Assembly (NCBI RefSeq): GCF_014204945.1
Contig: NZ_JACHMN010000003.1
Location: 1,488,001-1,552,000 of the forward strand
DNA length: 64,000 nucleotides
Direction: 5' to 3'
Source: Allocatelliglobosispora scoriae
GTDB taxonomy: Bacteria; Actinomycetota; Actinomycetes; Mycobacteriales; Micromonosporaceae
The notes below the pieces were generated by a model that did no database searches, was not told the origin of the DNA, and was given only the letters and a program-made list of their open reading frames with translations. The position numbers were made by a program, and so were the translations under genes. The stretch's first letter is position 1. Every line of letters starts with the position of its first letter. This document shows positions 25,168 through 33,504 of this stretch, piece by piece.

Positions 25168-25944
25168 ATGCCCTTGCCACGGTACGGCGTCGCGATCGGC
25201 ACGTTCCACAGCTTCTTCCGCGACCCGAGCCATGAGTTCGGCGAGTGGTACCACGGCCACATCGAGCTCTCCACACCCGCCGGGATCTATGAGGCGGCGC
25301 TCGACGTCGACGCACCGTCCAGCGTCGGTGTCAGCTACCGGCTCGTCGACGACCTCACCGTCGTCGACATCGCGACGATCCGCGCGCTGCCCGACGGCTT
25401 CCACCAGCTCGCGTCCACGCCCACGTCGGGTGCGCTGGACTACGTGCGCAGCCCGCTGCTGCAGAACCGCCTCCTCTGGGAGCTGCTGGGCAGGGTGACG
25501 ACGAAGGCGTACCAACTCGCCATGCGCCCACCGCCCGGCGCGCCCGTCTTCGGCCCGGACGCCTCGGACAGCGTGGCGGAGGCCCTGGCGAGCCTGCGCG
25601 AGCGGCTCGGACACATGATCCCCGGGCCGCGCCTGCCGCACCTGCGGATCCGCCACTTCCCGTGGGTGTCGAGCGCCGGTGACAACGCGCTCGACGTGAT
25701 CGAGCCGCTGCTGCGCTCGGCGGCGCGGATCTACGTCTTCGGCCAGGGTTTCCAGACCGGGCGCGGCGTCCACGACGTGCACCTCAACCAGGGCGATCCG
25801 GCGGGCAGCCAGTGGTACCCGACGAACGGCATCTGGCAGGACGGCGCCGTCATGGCCGAGCAGCCCGACGGCCGCGTCGCGATCTGGCAGATCAAGTTCA
25901 ACACCCAGTCGCTGCTCACGGACGACGCCGGTCACCCTCGCTGA
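25168..25944 (+). CDS. DUF2278 (YukJ-like) family protein
   Basis: 258 residues, soluble. The C-terminal half carries the family core 'ARIYVFGQGF' and 'GVHDVHLNQGDPAGSQW'. The N-terminus 'YGVAIGTFHSFFRD' also fits. The family has no established function. The ATG at 25168 has GAGGGG about nine bases upstream. It converges on the SixA gene with a 27-bp gap. Confidence 0.75.
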   Translation: MPLPRYGVAIGTFHSFFRDPSHEFGEWYHGHIELSTPAGIYEAALDVDAPSSVGVSYRLVDDLTVVDIATIRALPDGFHQLASTPTSGALDYVRSPLLQNRLLWELLGRVTTKAYQLAMRPPPGAPVFGPDASDSVAEALASLRERLGHMIPGPRLPHLRIRHFPWVSSAGDNALDVIEPLLRSAARIYVFGQGFQTGRGVHDVHLNQGDPAGSQWYPTNGIWQDGAVMAEQPDGRVAIWQIKFNTQSLLTDDAGHPR

Positions 25945-25971
25945 AACCATCGGCCGGTACGATCGCTCGTC

Positions 25972-26466
25972 CTACAGCTGAGCCCGACCGGTGTGGCTCG
26001 CCGTCAGCGGAGCGGACCGATGGCGCAGCTCCGACCAGGTCCCGGTGAAGCGATGCACCGCGATCCCGCTGGTCCGCAGCTCCCCGGCCGCCCCGGACTG
26101 ATCCAGCAGCGCCGAGAGCTGCGACAACGTGGGGTTGTGCCCGATCACCAGCACCGTCGCGATCGGATCCACCACCCGCTGCACCAGCGCCAGCACCTCC
26201 GCCACGCCGCCGGAGTAGACACTCGGCTCGTAGACCACCTCCGGCGCCGACGGCAGGGCCATCGCCACCGCGTGCCAGGTCTGCCGGGTCCGCCGAGCCG
26301 GTGAGCAGATCACCAGGTCCGGGACGAGCGAGGAGTTGCTCAGGTAGGCGCCCGCGGCCGCCGCGTCGGTGTGCCCGCGCTGGGTCAGCGGCCGGTCGGC
26401 GTCGGCCACGCCCGCCGGGTTCTCCGCCTTCGCATGCCGCAGGATGATCAGTGTCCGTTCCGTCAT
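25972..26466 (-). CDS. sixA: Phosphohistidine phosphatase SixA-like (histidine phosphatase family)
   Basis: 164 residues. 'LIILRHAKAENP' provides the RH phosphate pocket with the nucleophilic His; 'PARRTRQTW' and 'VLVIGHNPTLSQL' provide the second Arg and His. In E. coli SixA removes phosphate from histidine on HPt/PTS proteins; its role in actinobacteria is less clear. The ATG at 26466 gives the standard length. No ribosome site is seen, so it may be leaderless. Confidence 0.85.
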   Translation of the reverse strand: MTERTLIILRHAKAENPAGVADADRPLTQRGHTDAAAAGAYLSNSSLVPDLVICSPARRTRQTWHAVAMALPSAPEVVYEPSVYSGGVAEVLALVQRVVDPIATVLVIGHNPTLSQLSALLDQSGAAGELRTSGIAVHRFTGTWSELRHRSAPLTASHTGRAQL

Positions 26467-26521
26467 GCACACAGTCTGCCGAATAATCCGCGCGCGGGTA
26501 TTCTTCATCGACTTCGCTCAC

Positions 26522-26535
26522 ATGAAGGATTTCAT
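26522..26535. promoter_or_regulatory. Candidate operator upstream of sugar kinase gene
   Basis: ATGAAGGATTTCAT, arms ATGAA/TTCAT, 22 bases before the kinase start. It shares the TGAAGGA half-site with the region upstream of the RpiR gene (TGTGAAGGAAAG at 32505-32516), which hints at common control by that regulator. Confidence 0.35.
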
Positions 26536-26556
26536 CAGGCCTGGGGAGGCGTGTTG

Positions 26557-27504
26557 ATGCTGGTCATCGGCGTGGATGGCGGCGGCACGAGCACGCGGTG
26601 CGTGGCGGCGACCCTGGACGGCGAGATCGTCACGCGTTCCCGGGCGGGCGGCAGCAACCAGCGCTCCTCCGCCGACCCCGGTGAGAGCCTGCGCGAGGCG
26701 ATCGGCCTCACCCTCATCGCCGTCGAACCCGAGTCGGTCGTCGCGGGTGTCGTCGGGCTCGCCGGTGCCGGAGCAGCCGGCCTGGCAGCGGCGACCGCAC
26801 TCGTCACCGAGGTCTGGGAGTCCGCCGGTCTGCCCGGTCGGCCCGTGGTCACCGGCGATATCGAGATCGCCTACGCGGCGGGGACCGACGAGCCCGACGG
26901 GACCGTCCTCATCGCCGGGACCGGCGCGGTCGGCGCCCGCATCGCCGCACGCCGGATCGCGCACCGGGCGGACGGCTACGGCTGGCTCCTCGGCGACGAG
27001 GGCTCCGCGGTCTGGATCGGCCGGGCCGCCGTCGCCGCCGTGCTCGCCGCCGATGACGGTCGAGCTGCCGGCACCAGCCTGGTCAAAGCCATCCCCGAGC
27101 TGCTGGGCGTGTCCGCCGATGCCGGTCTTGCGCAGGGGATCGTGCGGGCCGCCTATGCGGCCCCACCTGCTGCGCTAGGCATCCTGAGCACGGTGGTGGA
27201 GGAGGCCGCCCGGGCGGGGGACGCGGTGGCGTGGGAGATCCTCGTCGGGGCGGCGGACCGGCTGCTGCGGACCGCCAACGCCGTCGCGGGAGACGGCGGT
27301 CCGATCGTGCTCGCGGGCGGGCTGCTGACGGCACCGACGGTCGTGGCCGACCTGGTCCGGACCGGGCTCGCGGATCGGCGCGTGGTGACGGCCGTGGACG
27401 GCGCGGCGGGCGCGGCTGCGCTGGCGCTGCACGAGTTGGCGGATGCCGGCACCCTGGCTCCTGATGCGGCGCACCAGTCCCACCGCCGCCTCCTCACGCG
27501 CTGA
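26557..27504 (+). CDS. N-acetylglucosamine kinase-like ATPase (BadF/BadG family)
   Basis: 315 residues of the ASKHA fold: phosphate-1 'IGVDGGGTSTRC', 'VTGDIEIAYAAG', phosphate-2 'VLIAGTGAVGA', 'YGWLLGDEGSAVWIG' and the adenosine motif 'IVLAGGLL'. This set matches actinobacterial and human-type GlcNAc kinases. It would phosphorylate GlcNAc or MurNAc-type sugars imported from cell-wall or chitin turnover. GGAGG stands eight bases before the ATG. Convergent to the DigH-like glycosidase operon across a repeat island. Confidence 0.8.
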   Translation: MLVIGVDGGGTSTRCVAATLDGEIVTRSRAGGSNQRSSADPGESLREAIGLTLIAVEPESVVAGVVGLAGAGAAGLAAATALVTEVWESAGLPGRPVVTGDIEIAYAAGTDEPDGTVLIAGTGAVGARIAARRIAHRADGYGWLLGDEGSAVWIGRAAVAAVLAADDGRAAGTSLVKAIPELLGVSADAGLAQGIVRAAYAAPPAALGILSTVVEEAARAGDAVAWEILVGAADRLLRTANAVAGDGGPIVLAGGLLTAPTVVADLVRTGLADRRVVTAVDGAAGAAALALHELADAGTLAPDAAHQSHRRLLTR

Positions 27505-27554
27505 CCAGCACGATCACGCCGTCACCCCGGTCCGCTCCTTCGCGCTGCGGCGCA

Positions 27555-27629
27555 TGATCGTGCACGAACCCGGAAACAGTCCCCTCACCCCCACCCGGAG
27601 GGGACTGTTTCCCGGAAACAGCGCGATCA
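27555..27629. repeat. Family D 75-bp palindrome, copy D6
   Basis: Ends TGATCG...CGCGATCA. The arms near the loop are CAGTCCCCTC/GAGGGGACTG, different from D3/D4 yet still complementary. Confidence 0.85.
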
Positions 27630-27650
27630 AGCACCGGGGATGCGCGCGAT

Positions 27651-27673
27651 AGGACCAACTCTTGAAGAGTTGG
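27651..27673. repeat. Family A palindrome, copy A3
   Basis: AGGACCAACTCTTGAAGAGTTGG. Followed by GGCGTGGGGTGCGGCG-type low-complexity sequence that recurs after copy A4. Confidence 0.85.
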
Positions 27674-27721
27674 GGCGTGGGGTGCGGCGCGGTGGGGCGC
27701 GGCGCGGTGGGGCGCGGAATG

Positions 27722-27743
27722 GGACCAACTCTTGAAGAGTTGC
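27722..27743. repeat. Family A palindrome, copy A4
   Basis: Direct repeat of A3, 71 bases downstream, with the same flank (GGACC before; CGGCGTGGGG after). A3 and A4 look like a tandem duplication of the element plus its tail. Confidence 0.85.
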
Positions 27744-27764
27744 GGCGTGGGGTGGGGTGGGGTG

Positions 27765-27800
27765 CTTGAGGGAGGGCGCTGCACCCAGCCCTCCCTCAAG
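27765..27800 (-). terminator. Hairpin terminator of the glycosidase operon
   Basis: 13-bp perfect stem CTTGAGGGAGGGC/GCCCTCCCTCAAG with a 10-base loop, eight bases after the stop of the minus-strand glycosidase gene. Confidence 0.75.
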
Positions 27801-27807
27801 GGGTGCG

Positions 27808-29367
27808 TCAGTGCGGGCGGCGGCCCGGGCTGGGGGAGCTCTCCCGCGCCGCGGCGTCCAGCGCCGTCACGTGGTAGGTGACCGCGTCCGTGCCGTCCGG
27901 GTCGGTCCACGTACCGTCCCGGCCACCGGGCAGGACCGCGACCAGGTTCCGCCCGTCGGTGAAGTCCCGCCCGGAGTCGCTGAAGCGGTAGACGGCGTAG
28001 AGCCGGGGCACCCCGTGGGCCGTCGCGTGGAAGTTCAGCTGAACCCCGTCGGCGGTCAGCCGCGCGGACGTGATCACCGGGTGGTGCGGGCGCGGACCAC
28101 CGGCGAGCCGCGGCAGCAGCGGCGGCAGCGCCGGGTGCGGGTAATGATCGGCGACGACGGTGCTGATCGAGGTGATCCGGTCGGCCCGTACGTCGTTGGC
28201 GTTGTACCAGATATCCCCGCCGATCTGCGGATATCCCCGGTTGAGGGTGAGGTGCCGGGACAACTCCGCGGGGTCGAACCACGGCGCGGGCTGGCCGGTC
28301 AGAGCGACCTTGTAACCGGCCTGCCCGATCCAGAGCTGCACGTCGGTGCCGTCGGCGACACCGGCCCACCACGGTGCGAGCGCCGCGTAGTCGGCGACGG
28401 CGAGACCGATGTGCCAGTAGAGCTGCGGGGCGATGTAGTCCAGCAGCCCGTCGCGTACCCATCGACGGGTGTCTGCATGGTTGGCGTCGAAGCTCTGCGT
28501 GCCGGCGGTGGCCGAGCCGAGCGGGTCGCTCGCGGCGTTGCGCCAGATGCCGAACGGGCTGACACCCCACGCGACCTCGGGCTTCGCGGCCCGGACCCGG
28601 GCCTGCATCTCGGTGACGAGCAGGTCGATGTTGTGGCGGCGCCACGCGGCCCGGTCGGTCCATCCTTCGCCGTGCGCGGCGAAGGCCGCGTCGTCGTTGA
28701 AGACCTGAGTTCCCACCGGGTACGGGTAGAAGTAGTCGTCGAAGTGCACACCGTCGAGGTCGTAACGGCTGACCGCGTCCATGATCGCGTCCTGGACGAA
28801 GGCGCGGACCTCGGGCAGCCCGGGGTTGTAGTAGAGCTTCCCGGCATAGGGCACTATCCACTCCGGATGGATCCGCCCCGGGTGCGACGGCACCAGCTTC
28901 GCCGGATCGGCCTGCATCGAGACCCGGTAGGGGTTGAACCAGCCGTGGAAGGCGAGCCCCCGCTCGTGCGCGGCGGAGATCATGAAGGCGAGCGGGTCGT
29001 AGCCGGGGTCCTGCCCCTGCACCCCGGTGAGGTACTGCGACCAGGGCTCGAACGGCGACGGCCAGAAGGCGTCGGCGGTCGGCCGGATCTGCACGAAGAC
29101 GGCGTTGAGCTTGCGGGACTGGGCGACGTCGAGCCAGGCGAGGTACTCGGCCATCTGGGTCTCGGGGCTGAGCCCGGTCGTCGACGGCCAGTTGATGTTG
29201 ACGACGGACGCGATCCACATGCCGCGCATCTGCCGCAGCGGCAGCCTCGGCAGGGGGTCGGCCGCGTGGGCGGAGCCGGACAGGAGCGGCAGCCCGACCG
29301 AGGCGCCGAGGAAGGCGGCACCGGTGGCGCGCAGCAGCGCGCGTCGGGAGGTGGCTGTGCTGGACAA
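27808..29367 (-). CDS. Exported GH10-like glycosidase (COG1649/DigH-like) with C-terminal Fn3-like domain
   Basis: 519 residues. The start is TTG at 29367, preceded by a perfect AGGAGG; the frame is open further upstream only through the permease gene. The N-terminus 'TSRRALLRATGAAF' is a Tat-type signal. The TIM-barrel domain shows 'QMRGMWIASVVNINWP', 'FVQIRPTADAFWPS', 'GLAFHGWFNPYR', 'LDGVHFDDYFYPYP' (acidic cluster) and 'WGVSPFGIWRN'. This is the COG1649 family, whose E. coli member DigH cleaves peptide-stripped peptidoglycan glycan. Residues ~430-519 look like a fibronectin-type module. It is the last gene of a sugar-importer operon, so it probably makes the importer's substrate. Confidence 0.8.
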   Translation of the reverse strand: MSSTATSRRALLRATGAAFLGASVGLPLLSGSAHAADPLPRLPLRQMRGMWIASVVNINWPSTTGLSPETQMAEYLAWLDVAQSRKLNAVFVQIRPTADAFWPSPFEPWSQYLTGVQGQDPGYDPLAFMISAAHERGLAFHGWFNPYRVSMQADPAKLVPSHPGRIHPEWIVPYAGKLYYNPGLPEVRAFVQDAIMDAVSRYDLDGVHFDDYFYPYPVGTQVFNDDAAFAAHGEGWTDRAAWRRHNIDLLVTEMQARVRAAKPEVAWGVSPFGIWRNAASDPLGSATAGTQSFDANHADTRRWVRDGLLDYIAPQLYWHIGLAVADYAALAPWWAGVADGTDVQLWIGQAGYKVALTGQPAPWFDPAELSRHLTLNRGYPQIGGDIWYNANDVRADRITSISTVVADHYPHPALPPLLPRLAGGPRPHHPVITSARLTADGVQLNFHATAHGVPRLYAVYRFSDSGRDFTDGRNLVAVLPGGRDGTWTDPDGTDAVTYHVTALDAAARESSPSPGRRPH

Positions 29368-29384
29368 GGTGGGACCTCCTGGGA

Positions 29385-30200
29385 TCAACCCTTGACCGCG
29401 CCGGCGGTGAGCCCTCGGGCGAGGTGCCGCTGCACGATCGCGAAGAAGACGGCGACCGGGATGGCGATGAGCGTCGCCCCGGCCATGAGCGGACCGAACT
29501 CGGTGCCCTCGGTGCCGACGAAGTGCGTCAGCCAGAGCGGCAGCGTGTACTTGTCGGGGCTGCTGATCAGGAAGTAGGTCAGCAGGTACTCGTTCCAGGC
29601 CAGGATCATCGTGTAGATCGAGGTGGCGACGAGCCCCGGGAAGATCAGCGGCAGCGTGATCCGCCGGAAGGCCTGCATCCGGCTGCAGCCGTCGATCAGC
29701 GCGGCCTCCTCCAGCTCCCTCGGCACCCCGGCGACGAAGCCGCGCAGGGTCCAGATCGCAAACGGCAGCGCGAAGGCGAGGTAGGAGACGACCAGGCCGG
29801 GCAGGGTGTCGGCGAGCTGCAGGTCGCCGAGGGTGAGGAAGATCGGGATCACGATCGCGACGTGCGGGATCATCTGCACGACCATGACGACCACCAGGAA
29901 GGTACGCCGACCCGCGAACGGGAACCGCGCCACGGCGAGTGCCGCGAGGAACGCCACGACCATCGCGAGCGCCACCGCGCACGCGCTGACGATGACGCTG
30001 TTCCGTGCCGCCTGCCAGAAGATCGGGTCGTCGAGGACCCGGGAGAAGTTGGCGAGGGTCGGATGCAGCGGGACCATCTGCGGCACCGCGGCGAACATGT
30101 CCCGGCCGGGTTTGACCGCCGTCGTCGCCATCCAGTAGACGGGGAACGCCCAGACGATGACGACGAGGATCCCGACGACGCTGTAGAGGGAGCGCTTCAC
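29385..30200 (-). CDS. Sugar ABC transporter permease (MalG type)
   Basis: 271 residues with six transmembrane helices and the EAA loop 'EEAALIDGCSRMQAFRRITLPL' that docks on the ATPase. The GTG start at 30200 overlaps the stop of the preceding permease as GTGA, implying translational coupling. Belongs to the CUT1 importer with the genes at 30197 and 31156. No ATPase gene is present in the operon; actinobacterial CUT1 importers commonly share MsiK. Confidence 0.88.
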   Translation of the reverse strand: MKRSLYSVVGILVVIVWAFPVYWMATTAVKPGRDMFAAVPQMVPLHPTLANFSRVLDDPIFWQAARNSVIVSACAVALAMVVAFLAALAVARFPFAGRRTFLVVVMVVQMIPHVAIVIPIFLTLGDLQLADTLPGLVVSYLAFALPFAIWTLRGFVAGVPRELEEAALIDGCSRMQAFRRITLPLIFPGLVATSIYTMILAWNEYLLTYFLISSPDKYTLPLWLTHFVGTEGTEFGPLMAGATLIAIPVAVFFAIVQRHLARGLTAGAVKG

Positions 30201-31075
30201 TCCACGTCTCCCATCCGGACGATCTGGCGCAGGTAGAAGACCATGACCACGATGAGCAGCGCGATCGTCACGACGGCGACGGAGGAGGCGTAGCCGTACT
30301 CGTGCCCGGCGTAGGCCTGCATGTAGGCGTAGATCGTCAGGGTCTGGTAGTCGGTCTCGGGGGAGCTGTTGCGCAGGATCCAGATCTGGTTGAAGACCTG
30401 GAAGTCCCAGATCACCGACAGTGAGGTGACGACGACGAGGATGGGCCGCAGCAGCGGCATCGTGATCCGGGTCAGCACCTGCCGCCCCGACGCGCCGTCG
30501 ATCCGGGCCGCCTCGATCAGCTCGGCGGGCACCTGCGTGAGCCCGGCGTAGGTGGTGATGGCGATGAAGGGGACGGCACCCCACACGACGACGACCGTGG
30601 CGACGCCGAGGCCCTCGACGCTGTTGACATACCAGTTGTGCTGGCCGGTGCCGAGGAGGTGGTTGAGGACGCCGAAGTTCTGCTGGGTCATCCAGCCGAA
30701 GATCTGGGTCGAGACGAAGCTCGGCACCGCCCAGGCGAGCACGAGGACGAAGGTCATCGCGCGGCGTACCGAGGTGTGGACCCGCTCCATCAGCAGCGCG
30801 ATGCCGACCCCGGCGAGCATCGAGGCGGCGACCATCACGGCGGTGAGCAGCAGCGTCCGCCACAGGACCGTCCAGAACTGCCCGTCGGAGAGGATGCGGG
30901 AGTAATTCTCCAGCCCGACGAAGGGCGGCGGCGAATCGCTGAAGATCTGCTCGACGCCCCACCGCTGGAAGGAGAGCACCACGACGCGGGCCAGCGGGTA
31001 GCCGAGCACGGCGATGAGCACGATCACCGACGGCGCGATGAGCAGGAAGGGCAGTCGCTTGTCGCGGCGCTGCAT
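30197..31075 (-). CDS. Sugar ABC transporter permease (MalF type)
   Basis: 292 residues, six transmembrane helices, EAA loop 'ELIEAARIDGASGRQVLTRITMPLL'. ATG at 31075 with GGAGG five bases upstream. It pairs with the downstream MalG-type permease, to which it is coupled by a 4-base overlap. Confidence 0.88.
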   Translation of the reverse strand: MQRRDKRLPFLLIAPSVIVLIAVLGYPLARVVVLSFQRWGVEQIFSDSPPPFVGLENYSRILSDGQFWTVLWRTLLLTAVMVAASMLAGVGIALLMERVHTSVRRAMTFVLVLAWAVPSFVSTQIFGWMTQQNFGVLNHLLGTGQHNWYVNSVEGLGVATVVVVWGAVPFIAITTYAGLTQVPAELIEAARIDGASGRQVLTRITMPLLRPILVVVTSLSVIWDFQVFNQIWILRNSSPETDYQTLTIYAYMQAYAGHEYGYASSVAVVTIALLIVVMVFYLRQIVRMGDVE

Positions 31076-31155
31076 GCTGCCTCCGGGGGTGTGGGAGGGT
31101 GGCCGGGGCGGTGGGGTGGTGCCCGCCCCGGCCGGTGAGGCTACGCGGTGACGCG

Positions 31156-32436
31156 CTATGCCGCGTTGAGCGCCGCCTCGATGGCCGTGTCCGCGGTGGC
31201 GGTGGCCTGCTCGACGGTGGCCTTGCCGGTCGCGATGTCGACGAGCATGGTCAGCACGAGCTTCGTCTTCTCCACCTGCGCCCAGTTCTTGGCCGGGGGC
31301 AGGGTGAAGGTGTCCTTGAGTGCTTCGGCGTACCCCTTCATCTGCGGGTCGCTCGGCACCACCTTGAGCGTGTTGGAGAGGAAGCCGCCGTCGACGAACT
31401 GCTGCTGGCGGGCGCTGGACGTGTACTCCTTGATCCAGGCCGCACCCCACTCGGCGTGCTTGCTCTTCGCCGGGACGGCGACGACGGAGCCGCCCATGAA
31501 GGTCGGCAGGAAGCCGTCGGGCTTGGTCGGGCTGGGCAGGCGGAAGGAGAGCACCTTGTCCTTGAGGGCGGCGTCACCGTCCTTGCCGAAGACCTTCTTC
31601 ATCTGGCCGCTGGTGTCGTAGAACATGGCGGCCTTGCCCGCGACCATGGTGCTGAAGGCGGTGAGGTCGTTGATGGTCCGGTCGCCGTGGTAGCCGGCGT
31701 CCATCAGCGCCTTCCAGTTCTTCAGGCCCGCAATCGATTCCGGGGTGGAGAAACCGGCGTCCCACTTGCCGTCCGAGCCCTGCTTGGCGATGTAGCCGCC
31801 CGCGTCGATGATGAAGGGCATCGCCGAATACTGGTGCTGGCCGGGCAGGAAGAACGCGGAGAAGGTGGGGTCGGCCTTGTGCTTCTCGGAGAGCTTGCCG
31901 ACGGCATCGGTGAGCTGCGCCCAGGTGGCGGGCGGCGTGGTGATGCCGGCGTCGGCGAGGATGTCCGTCCGGTAGATCACCGCGCGGTCGCCGCCGTAGT
32001 AGGGGACTCCGTAGAGCTTGCCGTTCAGCGTGGCGGCGTCGGTGAGCGACTTCACCCAGGCGTCGGAGTTGTCGAAGGTGGACTTCTTGCCGGACAGGTC
32101 GGCGAAGGCACCGGCGGCCATGTATTGCGCCATCTCGGTGGTGCCCATCTCGATCACGTCGGGCACCGTGCCGGCCTGCGCCGACGCGTCGAACTTCGCG
32201 AGGTGGTCGGTCCAGGCCTGGTAGGCGACCGTCACCTTCACATCGGGGTAGGCCTTGTTGAAGGCGGCCGTGGTCTCTTCCACGGACTTGGGCCAGAGGG
32301 TCTGTGCTTCGACCTGGAGCCAGACGGTCAGGTCGCCCTTGGCGGCACCCGAGTCGTCTGCTTCCGAGCCGCAACCGCTGGCGGCGAGCAACACGCAACC
32401 GATCAGCGCCGCCGAGGCGATGAGCCTGGTCTTCAT
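31156..32436 (-). CDS. Sugar-binding lipoprotein of CUT1 ABC importer
   Basis: 426 residues. Type II signal with lipobox 'LLAASGC', so it is tethered to the membrane. The rest is a family 1 solute-binding protein ('LTVWLQVEAQTLWPKSVEETTAAF', 'GVPYYGGDRAVIYRTDI', 'MVAGKAAMFYDTSG', 'MGGSVVAVPAKSKH'). First gene of the four-gene operon ending with the DigH-like glycosidase, and divergent from the RpiR regulator. The likely ligand is an oligosaccharide or anhydro-sugar from cell-wall glycan; this is inferred from context. Confidence 0.88.
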   Translation of the reverse strand: MKTRLIASAALIGCVLLAASGCGSEADDSGAAKGDLTVWLQVEAQTLWPKSVEETTAAFNKAYPDVKVTVAYQAWTDHLAKFDASAQAGTVPDVIEMGTTEMAQYMAAGAFADLSGKKSTFDNSDAWVKSLTDAATLNGKLYGVPYYGGDRAVIYRTDILADAGITTPPATWAQLTDAVGKLSEKHKADPTFSAFFLPGQHQYSAMPFIIDAGGYIAKQGSDGKWDAGFSTPESIAGLKNWKALMDAGYHGDRTINDLTAFSTMVAGKAAMFYDTSGQMKKVFGKDGDAALKDKVLSFRLPSPTKPDGFLPTFMGGSVVAVPAKSKHAEWGAAWIKEYTSSARQQQFVDGGFLSNTLKVVPSDPQMKGYAEALKDTFTLPPAKNWAQVEKTKLVLTMLVDIATGKATVEQATATADTAIEAALNAA

Positions 32437-32480
32437 GCCGTCCTCCCTGAGAGGTGTGGGGGGTTCGGCGTACGATGGCA

Positions 32481-32520
32481 GAAATTTCCTAAGCAGTCAA
32501 TCGCTGTGAAGGAAAGTGTC
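32481..32520. promoter_or_regulatory. Candidate RpiR operator region
   Basis: Between the divergent importer and RpiR genes. Contains palindrome GAAATTTC (32481-32488) and an inverted pair TTTCC (32485-32489)/GGAAA (32511-32515) inside TGTGAAGGAAAGTGTC. It is locally A/T-richer than its surroundings, as expected for regulator sites. Confidence 0.4.
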
Positions 32521-32585
32521 ATCGACACGCAACGTTGGAGGCCCCGTTGTTGCGGACAGCCACCCTCTCCCGACAGGATGTTGCG

Positions 32586-33467
32586 ATGACCGACGCTCAC
32601 CTCGTGGCCAGGGTTCGTGCTGTGCTGCCCTCGCTGACACCGTCAGCGCAGACGATCGCGCGCCTCATTCTCGACGATCCGGCGACCGTCGCCAATAGCA
32701 CCATCACCGAACTGAGCGCCGCCTCCGGGACCAGCGAAGCCACGATCGTCCGGGCGGCTCGCGCGCTCGGCTTCTCCGGCTACACCCCGCTGCGGCTCGC
32801 GCTCGCCGCCGCCGCTGCCCGCGAGACACCGGACCGCCTGGTCCCGGGCGATCTCGGCCCGGACGATCCGCTCACCGACGTCATCGCCAAGGTGACCCGG
32901 GCCGAGGTCGAGGCCCTCTCCGACACCGCCGCCCAGCTCGACCCCGAGCTTCTCGGCCAGGTCGTCGACGCGGTCGTCGCCGCCCGGCGCATCGACGTCA
33001 TCGGCGTCGCCGCCTCCGGTCTCGTCGCCGAGGACATGGTGCAGAAGCTCAACCGGATCGGCCTGATGGGCCGGTCCTTCTCCGACGCGCACCTCGCCCT
33101 GACCAGCGCCGCGCTGGCGCAGCCCGCCGACGTCGTCTTCGGCATCAGCTGCACCGGCGAGACCGCCGACGTGGTCGAGCCGCTGCGGCTCGCCGGTGCC
33201 GGTGGTGCGGTGACGGTGGCGATCACCAACAACCCGCGTTCCACGCTCGCCGAGGTGGCGACATACACGCTCGTCTCGGCGGGGCGGGAGACGGCGTTCC
33301 GGCCGGGGGCCCTCGCCAGCCGGATCAGCCAGCTCCTCGTCGTCGACTGCATCTTCGTCGGGGTCGCCCAGCGGACCTTCGCCACCTCGGCCGAGGCGCT
33401 GAAGGTCACCCGGGCCGCCGTGGAGAACTTCATGGCCGAGGCCCGCCCGCGCAATGGCCGCCGGTGA
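32586..33467 (+). CDS. RpiR/MurR-family transcriptional regulator
   Basis: 293 residues: N-terminal helix-turn-helix ('SAQTIARLILDDPATVANSTITELS', 'TSEATIVRAARALGFSGYTPLRLAL') and a C-terminal SIS domain ('RIDVIGVAASGLVAEDMVQKLNRIG', 'VVFGISCTGETADVV') that binds phosphosugars. MurR-type members sense MurNAc-6-phosphate and control amino-sugar uptake, which fits the divergent importer and DigH-like gene. I chose the ATG at 32586 (AGGA eight bases before) over an in-frame TTG at 32535 that lacks a ribosome site. Confidence 0.87.
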   Translation: MTDAHLVARVRAVLPSLTPSAQTIARLILDDPATVANSTITELSAASGTSEATIVRAARALGFSGYTPLRLALAAAAARETPDRLVPGDLGPDDPLTDVIAKVTRAEVEALSDTAAQLDPELLGQVVDAVVAARRIDVIGVAASGLVAEDMVQKLNRIGLMGRSFSDAHLALTSAALAQPADVVFGISCTGETADVVEPLRLAGAGGAVTVAITNNPRSTLAEVATYTLVSAGRETAFRPGALASRISQLLVVDCIFVGVAQRTFATSAEALKVTRAAVENFMAEARPRNGRR

Positions 33468-33504
33468 CGATCTTGCGCGTTGCGACGATCGTGCGGGAAT
33501 CAGC

